Below are positions 1 to 12,194 of a stretch of 64,000 bases of DNA, piece by piece. Below the pieces are notes generated by a model that made no database searches, was not told where the DNA came from, and saw nothing but the letters and a program-made list of their open reading frames with translations. Origin of the DNA: Prostheceraeus crozeri (taxonomy: Eukaryota > Platyhelminthes > Polycladida > Euryleptidae). The position numbers were made by a program, and so were the translations under genes. Positions within the stretch are counted from its first letter, which is position 1. Every line of letters begins with the position of its first letter. The DNA lies in the NCBI GenBank assembly GCA_907163375.1, contig CAJQUW010009317.1, positions 45,474-109,473 of the forward strand, given 5' to 3'.

Positions 1-355
1 CAAATCCAAAAATATCAGGGGTCGATAAAAAGCATCACAGCGAGATCAAATCTAAAATAGTAACATCCAAATTATTGCTATTTTTGTATTAATTTAATGT
101 TGCAGATCCGAACAGCACGAAGCCACATCCAGATATGCAGAAAAATCAAGAGCAGAAAGCTCAATCATACCGAAGCAGAAATCAGTAAGAACCTGAGGTG
201 CAATTATTTCTACACAATTACATCAAAAAGCAAATCTGGAAACGTGATTAATACGAATTATTATCAATATGATGAGCATGCGATCGGACTCATGTCATAA
301 TTGTAGAATCTAACTGCATAAATGGCTGAAGTAAACATTTGGACATCTAATATGT
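1..355. other. No gene recognised
   Basis: Ordinary AT-rich sequence. A plausible plus-strand splice acceptor (tgttgcag, ending near 106) precedes a short open stretch, but no protein family is recognisable and nothing continues it. Confidence 0.4.
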
Positions 356-760
356 ATTTAAGTAAGTAAGTAATGCGTTTATTGTAAGAGAATGATAATC
401 ATTTGTACAATGGTGGATTCACAAAATAATAAGATGATAAATCAAAAATCGCTTGATTAGAAGCTGCAGAAAATACAGAAGAAAAAGAACACCAATTAGA
501 AATGTTTCACCGTTCGCCTGCATGCATGACCAAATGAAGAAGTTTTGTCGGCGTGATGTAGAGCACGCACTCAGACGAAATTTGTCAGAACGAGTCATTT
601 GTAAAGGCACAACATTGTGGAGTGGATCAGCTGGGGACAGACATTTAGATAAAAATTTGAAAATCAAATCTTTGCGCATGGTGTCAAAATCAGGGATTAT
701 AGAGCATTTACAGTCTTCATTACAGGTAATGCTCGCCTATGAAATTTATTGACCTCAATC
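356..760 (-). mobile_element. LINE 3' end fragment with (TTAC)n tail
   Basis: The minus strand encodes a decayed C-terminal tail of a non-LTR retrotransposon. A conserved IIPD...L.KC....PL...VP....RS...CSTSRRQNFF pattern matches the better kept fragment at 26678-27110. On the plus strand its low end is a short microsatellite (agtaagtaagtaa), which is the 3' tail of the insertion. Only the last 100 or so residues of the ORF2 protein remain; no reverse-transcriptase motif is present. It probably belongs to the CR1/L2/Jockey-type group, subfamily not determinable. It lies downstream of the last tetraspanin exon seen in the window. Confidence 0.55.
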
Positions 761-827
761 GGGAGAGATTTGTGACGTTTTCCCTGTATTCATTATGCGC
801 CTCCCGCCTCAAGCTATTACATATGCT

Positions 828-944
828 CATTGTTCTATTTCTATGATATTATGTCAGCAGATTGTGCCATTTCATTAGCGTTACATGTTCGATTGCCTAC
901 TTTCTAGTCAAACAGAAAGACGACCTGTCAAATCCTGTGGGAGG
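828..944 (+). repeat. Fragment of 520-bp hAT-like repeat (copy 1)
   Basis: About 115 bp match the terminal part of the repeat that is complete at 59799-60320 and 34103-34622 (shared blocks include ttatgtcagcagattgtgcc and ctttctagtcaaacagaa). Neither terminal inverted repeat is intact. Confidence 0.6.
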
Positions 945-1403
945 AAGGGTGCGCTGTAGCTCTACTCGAGAAATCGTCTTGCAACAGAGCATCTGCATGA
1001 ATCTCTGAAAATGAGATTGAGAGTCCTCATTCCTCATTCTAGGGAGCGTGATGCTGCAATTTGAAATTGCCTCAACTTACAGAAATTGAACATTTTAGTG
1101 TTTCAATATTTTTATCATTACCTCTCATTCTCACTTGCCCTCCCACTATCTTCGATTATAGAACTATCCTGTGTTGCCTTGGTGCTCATTGCACTTATTG
1201 GTGTACCAAATAAATAAATGCTCATTCAATTAAGAACAAATGACTAATTTTAAGAATTGCACACATGAATGCTTGTTCGACTTGCAAGATATTATTTACC
1301 TTTCTTCTAGCAGATGTTTATGTTTTTGTCGTCTGCTGTCAGCTACATGTTCAGTTTAATAGTTGTTATTCTACTTTTGCTTGAATAATTTATGGAACAT
1401 TTT
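945..1403. other. No gene recognised
   Basis: No coding region or element recognised. An excellent minus-strand splice acceptor sequence (tctcattttcag, at about 1005-1016) is followed by an open stretch without the CC and hydrophobic features expected of the next tetraspanin exon. Confidence 0.4.
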
Positions 1404-1628
1404 AATAAAAGGAAATAAAATGACTTCAACTTTCGACACATAAACAATTTGCTTTTATTTCGTAATATATATTTTGGCGAACCGCCCTTCTCAATCAGAA
1501 TTTTAATTTACAAATTTTTTAAATCAAAATTCTGATTGAGAAGGGCGGTTCGCCGAAATATTTATTACGAAATAAAAACAAATTGTCTGTGCGTCGAAAG
1601 ATGAATTCATTTTATTTCCTTTTATGTT
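1404..1628. repeat. Palindromic MITE-like foldback, ~225 bp
   Basis: Two arms of about 100 bp are near-perfect reverse complements (for example ggcgaaccgcccttctcaat against attgagaagggcggttcgcc) with a short AT spacer around 1510-1525. There is no coding capacity. It resembles a non-autonomous foldback or MITE; the target duplication is not clear. Confidence 0.8.
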
Positions 1629-2479
1629 TTATGTTATCTAAATCTTTCTTTATAATTTCGGTTTACATTGTGGAACATGACACCAATATTAATAGAACAT
1701 GAGTAACTGCTATCAAATATGGATTCCTCATCACACAAAGCTATGAAATATCGACAAATTCAAAAATGCATATTGCATGTGCTGCAATATACCCCAAAAT
1801 GCATATCATTGAACCAACTCATCTTACATTGATGATAAATACCGCCGGGTGATAATAGGCATCGAATCTCCAAAAATTAGCAAATTTTCTTGGATGATTC
1901 GCTTGCACATCGATATAGCAGAGATCCATCATGAGCTGAACTTACGTTTTGAGAGTTTCTTCAAAATTACCAATATTGTTACTCGCATGATGTTATACAT
2001 CATTTGGATATCCACATTGCGAATTCAGATGAATGTTATCATATGAAACCACACGAAATAGGTTACCTGACCGTGGTTCTTGCAAAAAGACCTAACCTTT
2101 TAAATGGAAGACTTCGCGATTACGATTTTTCATCACACTGCAGTGTTTAAAAATGTTTTTTGTTAGTGTCGGTCACAAGCAAGTGTTGCGTCCACAACCT
2201 GCAGCATGTTTCACATTTTACATAGCAAAATTCAAATTGCTTATTTCAGCACAGAAAAGCCTCAAAAGGCAACATACAAGTTGTGAGTATTTACATGTAC
2301 AATGATATAAAGAAGGCAGACGTGAGATGAGGCGAAATGTTCGTCACCAACAAAATATAGTCATTCCATTATATATGCAAATGTGGTGATAGTGAAGGAC
2401 AATAATTCCGCCAAAAATGGGATTCATTTTCTCCCACTGAACTTCCACTATTCTGATTAAAGTTGAGTCTACATAAAAT
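1629..2479. other. No gene recognised
   Basis: AT-rich sequence without recognisable coding, RNA gene or repeat structure. Confidence 0.4.
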
Positions 2480-3560
2480 CTTGAGCTGATTCTTCGCTCA
2501 ATCAGTGTACCCGAAAAGATCATTCGGCTTCTACAACTCCTGCATTCAGACTCCCATAGTTGCGTTAGGGTCAATGGGGAAGATTCAACTTGGTTCCAAA
2601 CTGAAAGTGGCGTAAGACAAGGTTGCACAGCTGCACCAGAATTGTTCAATTGTCTTATTGATTACCTAATGAAGAAAGTTGACGACCAGATGCAGGGAGT
2701 TCAGCTGGGTAGCTACCGACTAACGGATCTCGAATTTGCAGATGACACTGCTCTTTTCGCTCCTGATATGGATTCCCTCATTCAAGCCATCAACATCTAT
2801 GTCAATGAAGCTTCAAAATTGGGCTTCCAAGTCAACTACTCTAAGACAAAGTTAATGATGATAAGTGAGAGCACACCCCCACAGTCCATAGCGGTCAACA
2901 ATCACATAGTGGAAGTTGTCCCTAACTTCATCTATCTGGGGTCGAAGATTAGCAGGCGAGGTGGTATTGACAAAGAACTGGCTCGAAGAAGAACTCTAGC
3001 AAATGATGTGCTCAGAAGACTTTGGAGACCTCTTTGGAGACATCGGAATATCAGCAACCGGACCAAAATGTGAATATATAACGCGAGTGTTCTTTCGGTT
3101 TGCCTTTATGGTTCCGAAACCTGGCCAATTTCCGCAACCCAAGGTAGAAGAACTATGGGCTTTGACAACCGATGCCAACGCCGAGTACTCAACATCAGAT
3201 GGCAAGAGTGTATCACCAACGACGAAGTGCGGAGACGCACACTCCAACCGCCGTTACCACGTCTTCTAGCTCAACGGCGCATGCGTTGTCTAGGGCACAT
3301 GCTCCGCATTCCTAGTGAACTGCCAACGAAACGTGTGCTCGACTTCAATCCGACAGCGTCTGGATGGAGAAGACCTCGGGGGCGCCCACACACACGATGG
3401 ATGGACATGGTTGTCGAAGATCTCAATCAACTCGGTATCTCCATGGATGACGCATCGGAGTTGGCCCTGGATCGACCATCTTGGAGACGAATGGTGTCAA
3501 GAGCGGCCTCAACGCCTCACAGGCACGAGTCATAGGCAGGTAGGCAGGCTACCAAAAATA
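2480..3560 (+). mobile_element. LINE fragment: C-terminal half of reverse transcriptase
   Basis: A 5'-truncated non-LTR retrotransposon. The plus frame reads VPEKIIRLLQLLHSDSHSCV, then the RT block SGVRQGCTAAPELFNCL, the catalytic box LEFADDTALFA, the thumb (VNYSKTKLM...VPNFIYLGSKI), a YGSETW block and the C-terminal ITNDEV...RRMRCLGHMLRIP...GRPHTRWM domain typical of RTE/L2-like LINE proteins. One in-frame TGA (3071-3073) lies between the thumb and the YGSETW block; otherwise the frame stays open to the stop at 3533-3535. It ends in a short (AGGC/AGGT) repeat that is probably the 3' tail. No endonuclease is left. It is a relic in the tetraspanin region. Confidence 0.85.
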
Positions 3561-4620
3561 CAATATGCTAGTTAAAAATTATACAGACAGCAAGTCCTAA
3601 CCCTCTTTTGGCCATCCTCGGTTTTTTATCTCACGCCGGAACGAATAATTATTTGAAAATCTCCTTCAGTTAGCTTTCCCAACTTTGTATTGGCTTTCTC
3701 ACAGTGGTAGCTTTTTTTCGTATACCCAATATTTTAACCACAGGAACCACATTAAAAAAATTTACGACCACATTTTTTCGAAATTTTGGATTTTCACCGC
3801 TATTGATAAGAATTTTGAGTTTTAAGTTGACTTGCAGCTTCTCTAGTTTATTTGTTCAGGAAATATGTTCGATTACTTATGCTAATTGATACTCAGATAC
3901 CTTCTACCTCGTTATGATAACTAATGTGACGTGTTTTCTATACATTCTACTTATAAATACATATTCATAATGCAATAGCTGAGCGAATTAAACGAACTTC
4001 TCTAGTATTCACCGATGTTGTTCTGAAAGATTTAGTGATATAATAATTGATAAAATTAGTGATTAGAGCTGTAAATATTACTGATATGATTCATACAAAT
4101 ATTACGAAATTGCAAAATTTTAAAGAAGTGATTGTTTGAATTTTTGTAATGCTATTTATAGTAACTAGAGCTGCTTGAAATGCAAAATTAACAACATCAC
4201 CAGGAAGAGCATCTTTAAATAGGTTGTACTACAATTTTCATGATATTCCGACGACTATTTTAGATACATTTACGAAATTTGAAAAAAATGATTGTTTGAC
4301 TTTTAAAGTGCTAATAGCAACGACATCAACTTGGAATGAAAAACGGATGCCACCATCAGATAGAGAATACTCAAAACAGATAGATTTCATTGTGTTATGC
4401 CATATAAGTTGATGATTTAGAAGATCTTAAAGGGACATAATGCCCCCCCTAATACTTCACCGACAAGAAGAAACCTGAGGCAAATAGGGTTAAATTGAGA
4501 AACATCAATACAATGTATAAAGCTAATTAAGGCGACTGTAGCAATGCACATCTTCGCAATGTGCAACTTTTATCACCAAGAACAGTTGTCAAAATAAAGA
4601 ACTTTAGGTGGGCGACTTAC
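3561..4620. other. No gene recognised
   Basis: Intergenic or intronic AT-rich DNA. I looked on the minus strand for the missing tetraspanin exons (second half of the large loop, TM4) and did not find a convincing one. Confidence 0.4.
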
Positions 4621-4723
4621 TGACGAGTGTGGTTGTTCCACCACCATAATCGATTTCATAAGTTCTATTCCAATTGGTGGCTGTAGAATAATCTGAACTG
4701 TTGTATACACCACAGCATTCCAG
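4621..4723 (-). CDS. Tetraspanin exon: CCG motif of the large extracellular loop
   Basis: Minus-strand exon of 103 bp between acceptor ...attttcag and donor gtaagt. It enters in phase 0 and leaves in phase 1. It reads LECCGVYNSSDYSTATNW..., with the cysteine pair and glycine (CCG) that define the tetraspanin large extracellular loop and make its conserved disulphides; NSS and NRT are potential N-glycosylation sites. It directly continues the exon at 5293-5400. The next exon, expected to carry the PxSC and GC cysteines, was not found down to position 1. Confidence 0.9.
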
Positions 4724-5292
4724 CTGAAAATGAGAGTCATGAATGTCACTCGCCTCAATTTTTAAAATGCTGCTAAAGAGCTTCTATATGCAAGAGTTTC
4801 GCTACTTAAATGATGAAAACATCGCTACTAAGATTCAATGACAAAAGATAAATGCAAAATTTGATCCAGAATCAATTTATTAATTAACATCCATCATTAT
4901 TGATCATCCTTCAAATTAACATCATTATTCATTTCATCCAGAAATTAATTTATTTAATGCGGGATTTTCTTATCCTTAGAAGAATTCAGATTAGAAGAAT
5001 TCAGATCATTGCGCAAAAGTTTTCTCGATAATGTTGGTCCTTTCGATCATTATTAAAAAAGTTAGCAGGCGTAAGCTTCGCACAATGTGGCGTGTTTAAT
5101 GTTGAACTGGCTGCTCATTGTTTGATTGCTATAGTATTATGTCAGCAGATTGTGCCATTTCATAGGCATTGCATGTTCCAATGCTTCCTTTCTAGTCAAA
5201 CAGAAGAAGAGACGACCTATCTAATTCTGAGGTCATATCTGCTCTTGTCCATTATTATGATACAGCGGCGGATTTCTATGAAGAGTACTTAC
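4724..5292 (-). repeat. Intron with truncated 520-bp hAT-like repeat (copy 2)
   Basis: Within this 0.57-kb tetraspanin intron, about 4981-5231 matches the right-hand half of the repeat complete at 59799-60320. It ends in a TCTAATTCTGAG terminus; its left end is missing. The repeat ends about 60 bp upstream of the neighbouring exon. Confidence 0.75.
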
Positions 5293-5400
5293 CCGAGCTT
5301 GCACGACGTTGATGAGGCCCGTTATTCCAGAGGGATTATTTATTCCAGTGAACTGAATGGCCAAATTGAATTGCAGTTGTGTGGCAACAAATATTTGTAA
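5293..5400 (-). CDS. Tetraspanin exon: first helix of the large extracellular loop
   Basis: Minus-strand exon of 108 bp (36 codons, phase 0 in and out) between acceptor cgtcaacag and donor gtaagt. The product, LQIFVATQLQFNLAIQFTGI followed by ...SGITGLINVVQAR, has the helical character and the I...LQ/VQ spacing that normally precede the CCG motif. It joins TM3 (6777-6851) to the CCG exon (4621-4723). No family-specific residues are present beyond this placement, so the call rests on phase, order and spacing. Confidence 0.85.
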
Positions 5401-6776
5401 CTGTTGACGGGAAAGGAAAAATATTTCAAAATAGACATGTGGATCTTTAATAAAAAAAGGAAAGTACACAAATTGTTCTGTCTGTTCTCATAAATGCTGA
5501 GTGTGTCTGCTTACTTGCAGATACATCACTTGCATCCGTCATTCGTAGCGGAATGCGCAAGTTTTAGAGATGGTTAAGGTTGCATCTCGTACCCTGTACT
5601 TGATATAGTGTTTGAAACCCTTTGTATCAATTATGAACTTAATCGCATTTATCTCTGATTATGTTGTTCATTTTATATGCATCTCCTGCATATGGTAATT
5701 TGCCTCTAACATTTCAAAGGAGAGCTCATATACTGCTGTAATTTTATGTGTGAGCATTTTCATTTGTTATCCGTGAAGATGGAAACTTCAGGTTTGCGAT
5801 TGTAGAATATAACTTATTCCATCCTCTTCATAAATATGTACATGACAGACTGCCTGTCACCGCAAATGCTCAGAGAACCGCACAGTATGACTGTAAGGAG
5901 AGCAAATTCTTTTTTCCATGGATCCCAAGAGAATTCGAACCAGTGCAGTGTGAAATCTGTATTTTACTCATGATGCTAATGTTTTAAATATGATTGTTGT
6001 ATTTTTAATGTATCGTCTGACCTCACATGAGCTCTATCATGTATATTTTATGATTACACAACGTGCACATTGTGATTTTCATTATCTGAAATCAACGTTT
6101 CTACTACTGTGCTACTACGTCAATATTCACTATAGTAAATGCAAACGCAGTCTAAGATCGGAGGCACTCAGAAGCCATAAGCCACGAATGTTGGCTTATG
6201 ACACTAGAAGACACTAGCACATTAGTTTCAAGCTGATGCACGGTTTAGGCCATAAGACATCAGAATAGCAATCTGTTCAAGGGACTTATGTTCCATGGCT
6301 CTGTGGTCCTCCGACCTATCAAATGTCGTTTTTCGGGTCCACTAATGTTCTATGAACATTGTCATCATAGACATCTGGTGATTGTAGACTTTCATGCAGT
6401 ATGAGATCATTGACAAATGCTTATCGGAGATAGAAGCTAGACTGACCGAAGCCATTCATATCGAAAAACCAGCATTTAACAGATAACATGAAATGACCAG
6501 AACAAGCTCCTGTACTCTGCTCAGCCGATCCTTGACAATCCGATACATTGTCGATAACAATTTGTTCATGTATTTATCTGCTAAAAGTTCTTTATTGGGG
6601 AGAAACGTGATGTCACATCGTGAATAAATACAGAAATAAATACAGCCCGCTCAGGAGCACGCCGTCAATGATTTTGCAAATTTTCGGCCCTTTTGGAAAA
6701 GTGTGCAATAGACAGATGAGTACAGACTTCTTGTAGAAATATTACAACATTTGAAATTCAAAAAATTTATTCTTAC
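5401..6776. other. Tetraspanin intron, no other feature recognised
   Basis: About 1.4 kb between the TM3 exon and the large-loop exon. No repeat or coding region recognised. Confidence 0.5.
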
Positions 6777-6851
6777 CTCAGCTTTTTTCAGTACGAAGAA
6801 AATGAGAACAACGCCAACCGATAGAAAGATAACACTGAGGCAAATCACATA
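6777..6851 (-). CDS. Tetraspanin exon: transmembrane segment 3
   Basis: Minus-strand 75-bp exon (25 codons, phase 0 in and out), acceptor gatttccag and donor gtaaga. It reads YVICLSVIFLSVGVVLIFFV then LKKAE: a single hydrophobic helix followed by charged residues, as in tetraspanin TM3. It follows the TM2 exon in phase, so that ...KSKILLLV runs into this segment as in known tetraspanins. Confidence 0.9.
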
Positions 6852-8318
6852 CTGGAAATCAAGAAAACATTGAGTATTCAATCATTTCAGTCAACTTGCA
6901 GTGAGCAGAGCTAAATGAAATCATTAAATAAAATCAAAAATTCATCGCATGTCAGAGAGATGTGCGAAATTTGCTCCTAACAGGCTGCCTGGATGTTTCT
7001 CGAAGCAGTTTGGAATGCAAGCAATTTCATTTCGTTTTGGAAGATTATACATAAGATTTGAATAATGGATTAATCAGACAGGTCTGAGTTCAATGTTAGA
7101 GACAATCACTGAATTTTGAACAATAAAATTTGACTATTTTCATAATTGGTCATTCATTTTGGCCTGACCACACGCTAAATTTTGATTTTTGCGCATTTTG
7201 CACGATAAATGATGAATGTAAACATCTTCATAAAAACAAATAAAGTTCTCCATCAATCGCATTTATATTTTGCTTTCAGTTATGCATGAAATGCATTTTC
7301 GCCACAGGCATTTTCGCCAATTCTCTAGTGTCACTTAAGCATTAAAAATTTTAAATCTGACGACCGGCATTTAAATTTGTTGCAGTACGATTGATGCTAC
7401 TACAACACAACAGAAATGAGTAATGTGCAAAGGAGGATACTGAAATTTCTAGTCAGCTGAATTGAAAACAGTTGTCAAGTCTGGATTTTCTACAATTTGA
7501 TATTACATATAGGATGCCGGCTAACATGAGGTGGCTCTTCATTTCAGTCAGAAAACACGTTTGCTGTTCACTCAGTCAAGGATAAGTGAAGACTAGGTAC
7601 AAACGCCGACCGGCTTTGAGCCTCGCTGTTAGGTAAAAACAGCAGTGCCGAAGGGGGTGGCTCCTGTTTTACTAGTGATACTCCATAACCCACAGTTAAG
7701 TTCCTTCTGTTAGCGATTTGTTTTTATTTTGCTAATATCTTAATAGAGAATTTTTAGCTATCGTTTTCGCCTCTCTAAACCACACTCCTAGATAGGCTAA
7801 TATGACCCACAGCAAGCGACAACTACTGATATTCCGTAAATTACTCTTATACATACTGTCATACTCTGTGCTTAAAAATATGCCGGAATGTACATGTATA
7901 CTCACAAATATGATAAGCGTCGGGAATCGGAAATGTTTAGAAATGTACGATTGAGAATAATGCTCAAAAATTTAATTGAAAAGAGTGGCAAAATTGTATT
8001 CAAATAATATATTCTATACTTGTCTTGATATAGAACGTTCGGTGTACCCCTATGTTAAAGATTCACGTGTTGGCTGCATGTCCCACGTAAACATTAGAAT
8101 TTGTTGCTGAAAATTGATGCTTAATTGTGTACAAATCTATTCATTCATTGTGTTTCTCAGGGTGTCACAAGGTCCACTAAACTACAGCGGGGGCCCGCCA
8201 ACAACGGCGCACGGGAAGTTAAAAGACAAATGAAAATACAAAACTGAAACTTAAATATGACATATCGGTATCGAGTTCTATGCATGGCAATTTTGTAGCT
8301 GAAGCACTCTGTTCCCGG
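6852..8318. other. Tetraspanin intron, no element recognised
   Basis: About 1.5 kb without recognisable coding or repeat structure. A short GC-richer patch with small inverted repeats lies near 7600-7680. Confidence 0.4.
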
Positions 8319-8660
8319 TACAATTCTATATATGAAATTGAAAGCAAGTAGGTTAATTCTCCGAACGTTTTCGGCCATTCTTTTCAGGGAGTTACATGGC
8401 AGTGACAAGTCACGAAGTGCGAGCGCATGATCAAACAGTGTTCAACACATCAATCAATACTACCTCTACGCTACCAAATATTTTATAAGTTACTACTACT
8501 GTTAAATTAATAAGTAATGTCAAACAAGAAGGACATTCGTGACTCGCACAGTCGCTCGCACTTCGTGACTTGTCATTGCCATGTAACTCCCTGAAAAGAA
8601 TGGCCGAAAACGTTCGGAGAATTAACCTACTTGCTTTCAATTTCATATATAGAATTTTGT
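8319..8660. repeat. Palindromic MITE-like foldback, ~340 bp
   Basis: About 105-bp arms (8319-8428 and 8544-8660) are nearly identical reverse complements: aagtaggttaattctccgaa on the left returns inverted on the right, as does gacaagtcacgaagtgcgag. The spacer is about 115 bp. No open reading frame of interest. A non-autonomous foldback element within the tetraspanin intron. Confidence 0.85.
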
Positions 8661-9720
8661 AGTTATTTTCAATTTACGTGATTACGTTAAAATTTTGGAT
8701 TTACCTGCTCTGCCGGTGGGAGCGATTTTCAGACCTTTTACGGACTATATTAATTCCCCTAATCTTTATTCAGCAATGTATTTGTGTACATGTACATTTG
8801 CATGCATTTTGTGACAGGTTACTAATCATTTGAAATTCCTAAACTTTCCAAAAGGCACAATTCCTGTAACTAATCGCTTCACGTTTCTAAATCACTTTCA
8901 GCATTTGCTCCTCCTTTGACCTCTCATTTAATTGCCAGCTCGATTTTTCTGTCATAACCGTTGATTACGTTTAAGTTACTAACCGAAAAATAATTTGTTT
9001 CATCAGTAGGCAATAATCATGTGATATCAATGATGAATACATCCACAGTAATTTGCTTTATTCAATTTCAATGGAATTGCATGTAGGCCTACATGCAGTT
9101 TTGGTACTCTTAATATCACAGATCTCTGCTGACTATGAATTCCACATGATATCGGCATAAATGAAAAAAGAAAATGATGCAAGGGAAAGACTGTTTTTTC
9201 TAATTCTAAAAGCAGCAATGAATGATAAAAATGCAGATTTCATTGAAGTGGAGGTTATTTTTGGCAATCTCCACAATTATTGTTGGCAATCTCATTGAAT
9301 AGTTCTCTGCTTAGCATGCCACGAAAATTCTACGCCCTACAGATCAACATATAGGGAGCTGAAATGGATAGATGCTTTCTATCATGCTTTCTATTTATTT
9401 CTGGTTTTTGCATTCTGATGTACTGTAAACAAAGCTCCTATAACAATTTTATGACAATGCTCGGAACATAGCAGCCACAAGGCCCGAGCATGTTTACATC
9501 GTGCATTGTCGCTAGGAATACAGAGTCGCTAATATAATTCATTGGATTCATTCCATCTGTTCCTGTTCAGACATCGCTAATTATTGACGAGCGCCTGAAG
9601 TGGAATTTACACGTGGGCAGCTTACACATGGCAGTTTAAACCTTTGTTGACAGTGATTCTTTTCGAGGAGTACTAGAGTATGCAGCTGCTTTATATGCTG
9701 TCAATATATATATATATATA
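8661..9720. other. Tetraspanin intron, no element recognised
   Basis: AT-rich sequence ending in a short (TA)n run at about 9706-9720 that abuts the next transposon. No gene recognised. Confidence 0.4.
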
Positions 9721-11157
9721 CACTAATCCCAAAAATATGTGTCACCTTTTAATTATGACCAAATATATACAAATCAAAACCTCTTACCATGTTGCAACAT
9801 ATGTTCCTAAGATTGCATAAGTTAAGAAAATTAATTAGCCTGATGATAAAAAGTGATTTTTCAATATGATTGCAAAACGTTAGTAACGAGGGAAACCTGA
9901 TGAATTTATGGCACTTGTGATTCTTCGGAGCATAAATACACTTGTATTTACATGTACGAGTATATTATTATCAAGTTATCAATTGCGCTCCGAGGAATGG
10001 TCATCCAATCTTCGACCACGATGGATTGTAAGTCCTTCAAACAGCTAATGCCACCTCTTTTTGATAATTCCCTCTTCGCCAGATTCCCTCACACATGTTC
10101 GATAGAATTAAGATCTAGTCATCTTGATGGCCGCTCTATCCTTCGAGTGTTGCTAACATGGTGAAACTGATCAGTCAGTGATGAGCTATGCTTCATGAGA
10201 GATGGAATCCGGCAATCTGCCATCAATGCATTAAAAAATATAGTCTCGGTATTAGCGTAAATATTCACCCATTGACAGATTTCAGAATTCGTAACTCACT
10301 GAGATCATAGCGTCAGATCGCTCCAAGAACATTAATTGAATTAACTTTCCATACTTTGTGTACCTTATCTGCAGCTCTCAGTTTTCATTCGCCCATCCAT
10401 TCTTATGGGCTAGCATCCGCCTGTCATTCCTCAATCTTCAAAACATGCTCTCTTTTGCAAATATCACCTTCCGCCAAATTTCTCTCCACATGTATTCTTT
10501 TCTTAGCATATTTCTCTCTATCTCCTTTGTACTCGCAACAAACGGTCTCCGTTTTCTCACACCGGTCTTGCGCAGGCAGTTGTACATAGACCGTTTATGA
10601 AGCAATCACTCATTCCAAATCTTTCAAAACTCAACTGCGGATGAAAGTCTGCTATTCAGAACATTATCTAAGCAGTGGGCTGTTGCGGCGTTCGATGGAC
10701 TTTCTTTTCTAGCGGTAGAGCACTTTTATTCACTAGTTTTCACTTTGTGCCTTGCTCTCTACCTCAAAATTATTCTTTTGCTTAAAATTCATTAGTCAAA
10801 CAATTTTTGATGTTGCCAAATTCATTACTGAAAAGCCAAAAGCCTCTGCTCTAAAGCCATCTTTTCTTTAGTTCCCTTCGTTTTCTTTTCCAATTTTATT
10901 TCTCAAATTTGCTGCCTTCATTTCGTTGGTCGTGTTGGCATGCTTGAGTGCAATTAACTTCAATATCCAAGCTTTCTAATACCAGTGCATCTTATAACAT
11001 TCATAGAAATATATTTCAATTCAATGGCTAATTTATCCATGCCATATAGAGTGTTCAATGTCTTCATAGATATTCTAAATTTGCCAATTTTATGACGATG
11101 TCACCCTTCAACATTAGAAAGCAATTCAAGAGGTGACAGACATTTTTGGGATTAGTG
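9721..11157 (-). mobile_element. Decayed Tc1/mariner-like transposon
   Basis: The ends are inverted repeats: CACTAATCCCAAAAATATG at 9721 and its inverse finishing at 11157 (ATTTTTGGGATTAGTG). The element sits beside a TA run. The minus strand holds remnants of a Tc1-type transposase. Upstream pieces (about 10350-10600) resemble the region before the first catalytic aspartate. A C-terminal piece near 9990-10140 reads LDLNSIEHV then EDWMTIPRSAI, the third-catalytic-residue box and the IP...I motif of the family. Several stops and frame changes make it non-functional. About 1.44 kb, the usual Tc1 size. Confidence 0.8.
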
Positions 11158-11337
11158 TTTCTCATATATATATAAGAGAAATAAGATACAAAATGGTAGA
11201 TAACAATTCCAAACAAAACCCGGTAGAAAGCAGAATCAAAAGACCATTTTTAATTCCCTCACCGGTTTCTCCTCATCGGGGAGGCTTTTCAAAGGGAATA
11301 AATTTATTACAAAATTAGACAACATATAAATTCAAAA
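11158..11337. other. Short AT-rich stretch
   Basis: No feature recognised between the Tc1-like element and the GIY-YIG fragment. Confidence 0.4.
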
Positions 11338-11640
11338 TTAGCACTTGTTGAGTTTTGGCCTCACCATAGAAATAAAGGCATTCTCTTTACGCTCACGCTG
11401 CAATTTCGACGCGCTAGGACTTAATTTGTAGATAGCAGCCGCTAGGAATTTAATCATCAAGTTATTGGCATACATAGAGATGTGTCGGCTCATGTTTAAT
11501 ATAGCATATTTTGCATGTGTTATTTGTTGTCTATGCACTGTTAAGCGGTTTCTGAACATGTCATCTGTTTGCCCAAGATAGATTTCGTGACAACATTCGC
11601 ATCTTATAACATAGATAACATTTCTCGACTGGCAATTCAT
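11338..11640 (-). pseudogene. Penelope-like GIY-YIG endonuclease fragment
   Basis: Minus strand, about 100 residues. Motif order NVIYVIRCECCHEIYLGQTD, then FRNRLTVHRQQI and a C-terminal RERKENAFISMVRPKLNKC: the GIY-YIG nuclease fold with the cysteine pair typical of Neptune-type Penelope elements. This nuclease makes the nick that primes reverse transcription. The reverse transcriptase that should precede it on this strand is not adjacent, so it is an isolated 3' piece. Confidence 0.8.
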
Positions 11641-11945
11641 GTTGCTCTAAACATATAACGTTCTCTCTTGACCATCTACAATAAGATTCAGTTCTTTTCC
11701 TGTTAAATAAATCTCAGAATTCTGTAAAGGAATTGCTAGTGAATGACTCCTTTTGATTTTCTTTTAATTTTGTATTTTTACTGTTTTTTTTTAATTTTGT
11801 ACGATGGCCTTTAAGCTATTTAGCATACGCCTTCTTTTAATAAATTTCTTGATTGATTGATTGATGATTGAGTTCCCGATAGAATTGGCCGTAAGTGGCA
11901 GATGGGAGCCGCTATAGATTTCTTTATTTTCTAATGGCGCATGAG

Positions 11946-12167
11946 CTATTTGTTACTTACAGGGAGTGTGGTATAATTAGTTTTGTTTATGTGTTGTTTA
12001 TGCGAAGTTAATCGTTTACGAAACATCCCACCAGTTTGTCCAATGTGAAACCTATTGAATCCGCTACAAAGTGAAGCATAAATGAAATAATCCGATGTAC
12101 AGTTTAAATTATTGTGCAATAAAGTTATTTGCTGTGTTCTGTGTCTCAAATTTGATTTCTTTTCCAA
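11946..12167 (-). pseudogene. Second Penelope-like GIY-YIG fragment
   Basis: Minus strand, about 73 residues with DYFIYASLCSGFNRFHIGQT then FRKRLTSHKQHIN, homologous to the neighbouring fragment at 11338-11640 but diverged. Shorter and more decayed; it lacks the C-terminal block. Confidence 0.65.
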
Positions 12168-12194
12168 TTATTATACAATCGCAGCATCCACATC

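Noticed and set aside
945-1016. Strong minus-strand splice acceptor as start of a tetraspanin 3' exon
   Set aside because: The in-phase product (KIHADALLQDD...) has no cysteines or hydrophobic helix and runs into a fragment of a dispersed repeat.
2150-2220. Minus-strand CC-containing stretch as the next tetraspanin exon
   Set aside because: The acceptor gives an early stop in the required phase, and no PxSC or GC motif follows.
10356-10600. Plus-strand overlapping frames of ~80 codons
   Set aside because: They are the complement of the decayed Tc1 transposase on the minus strand.
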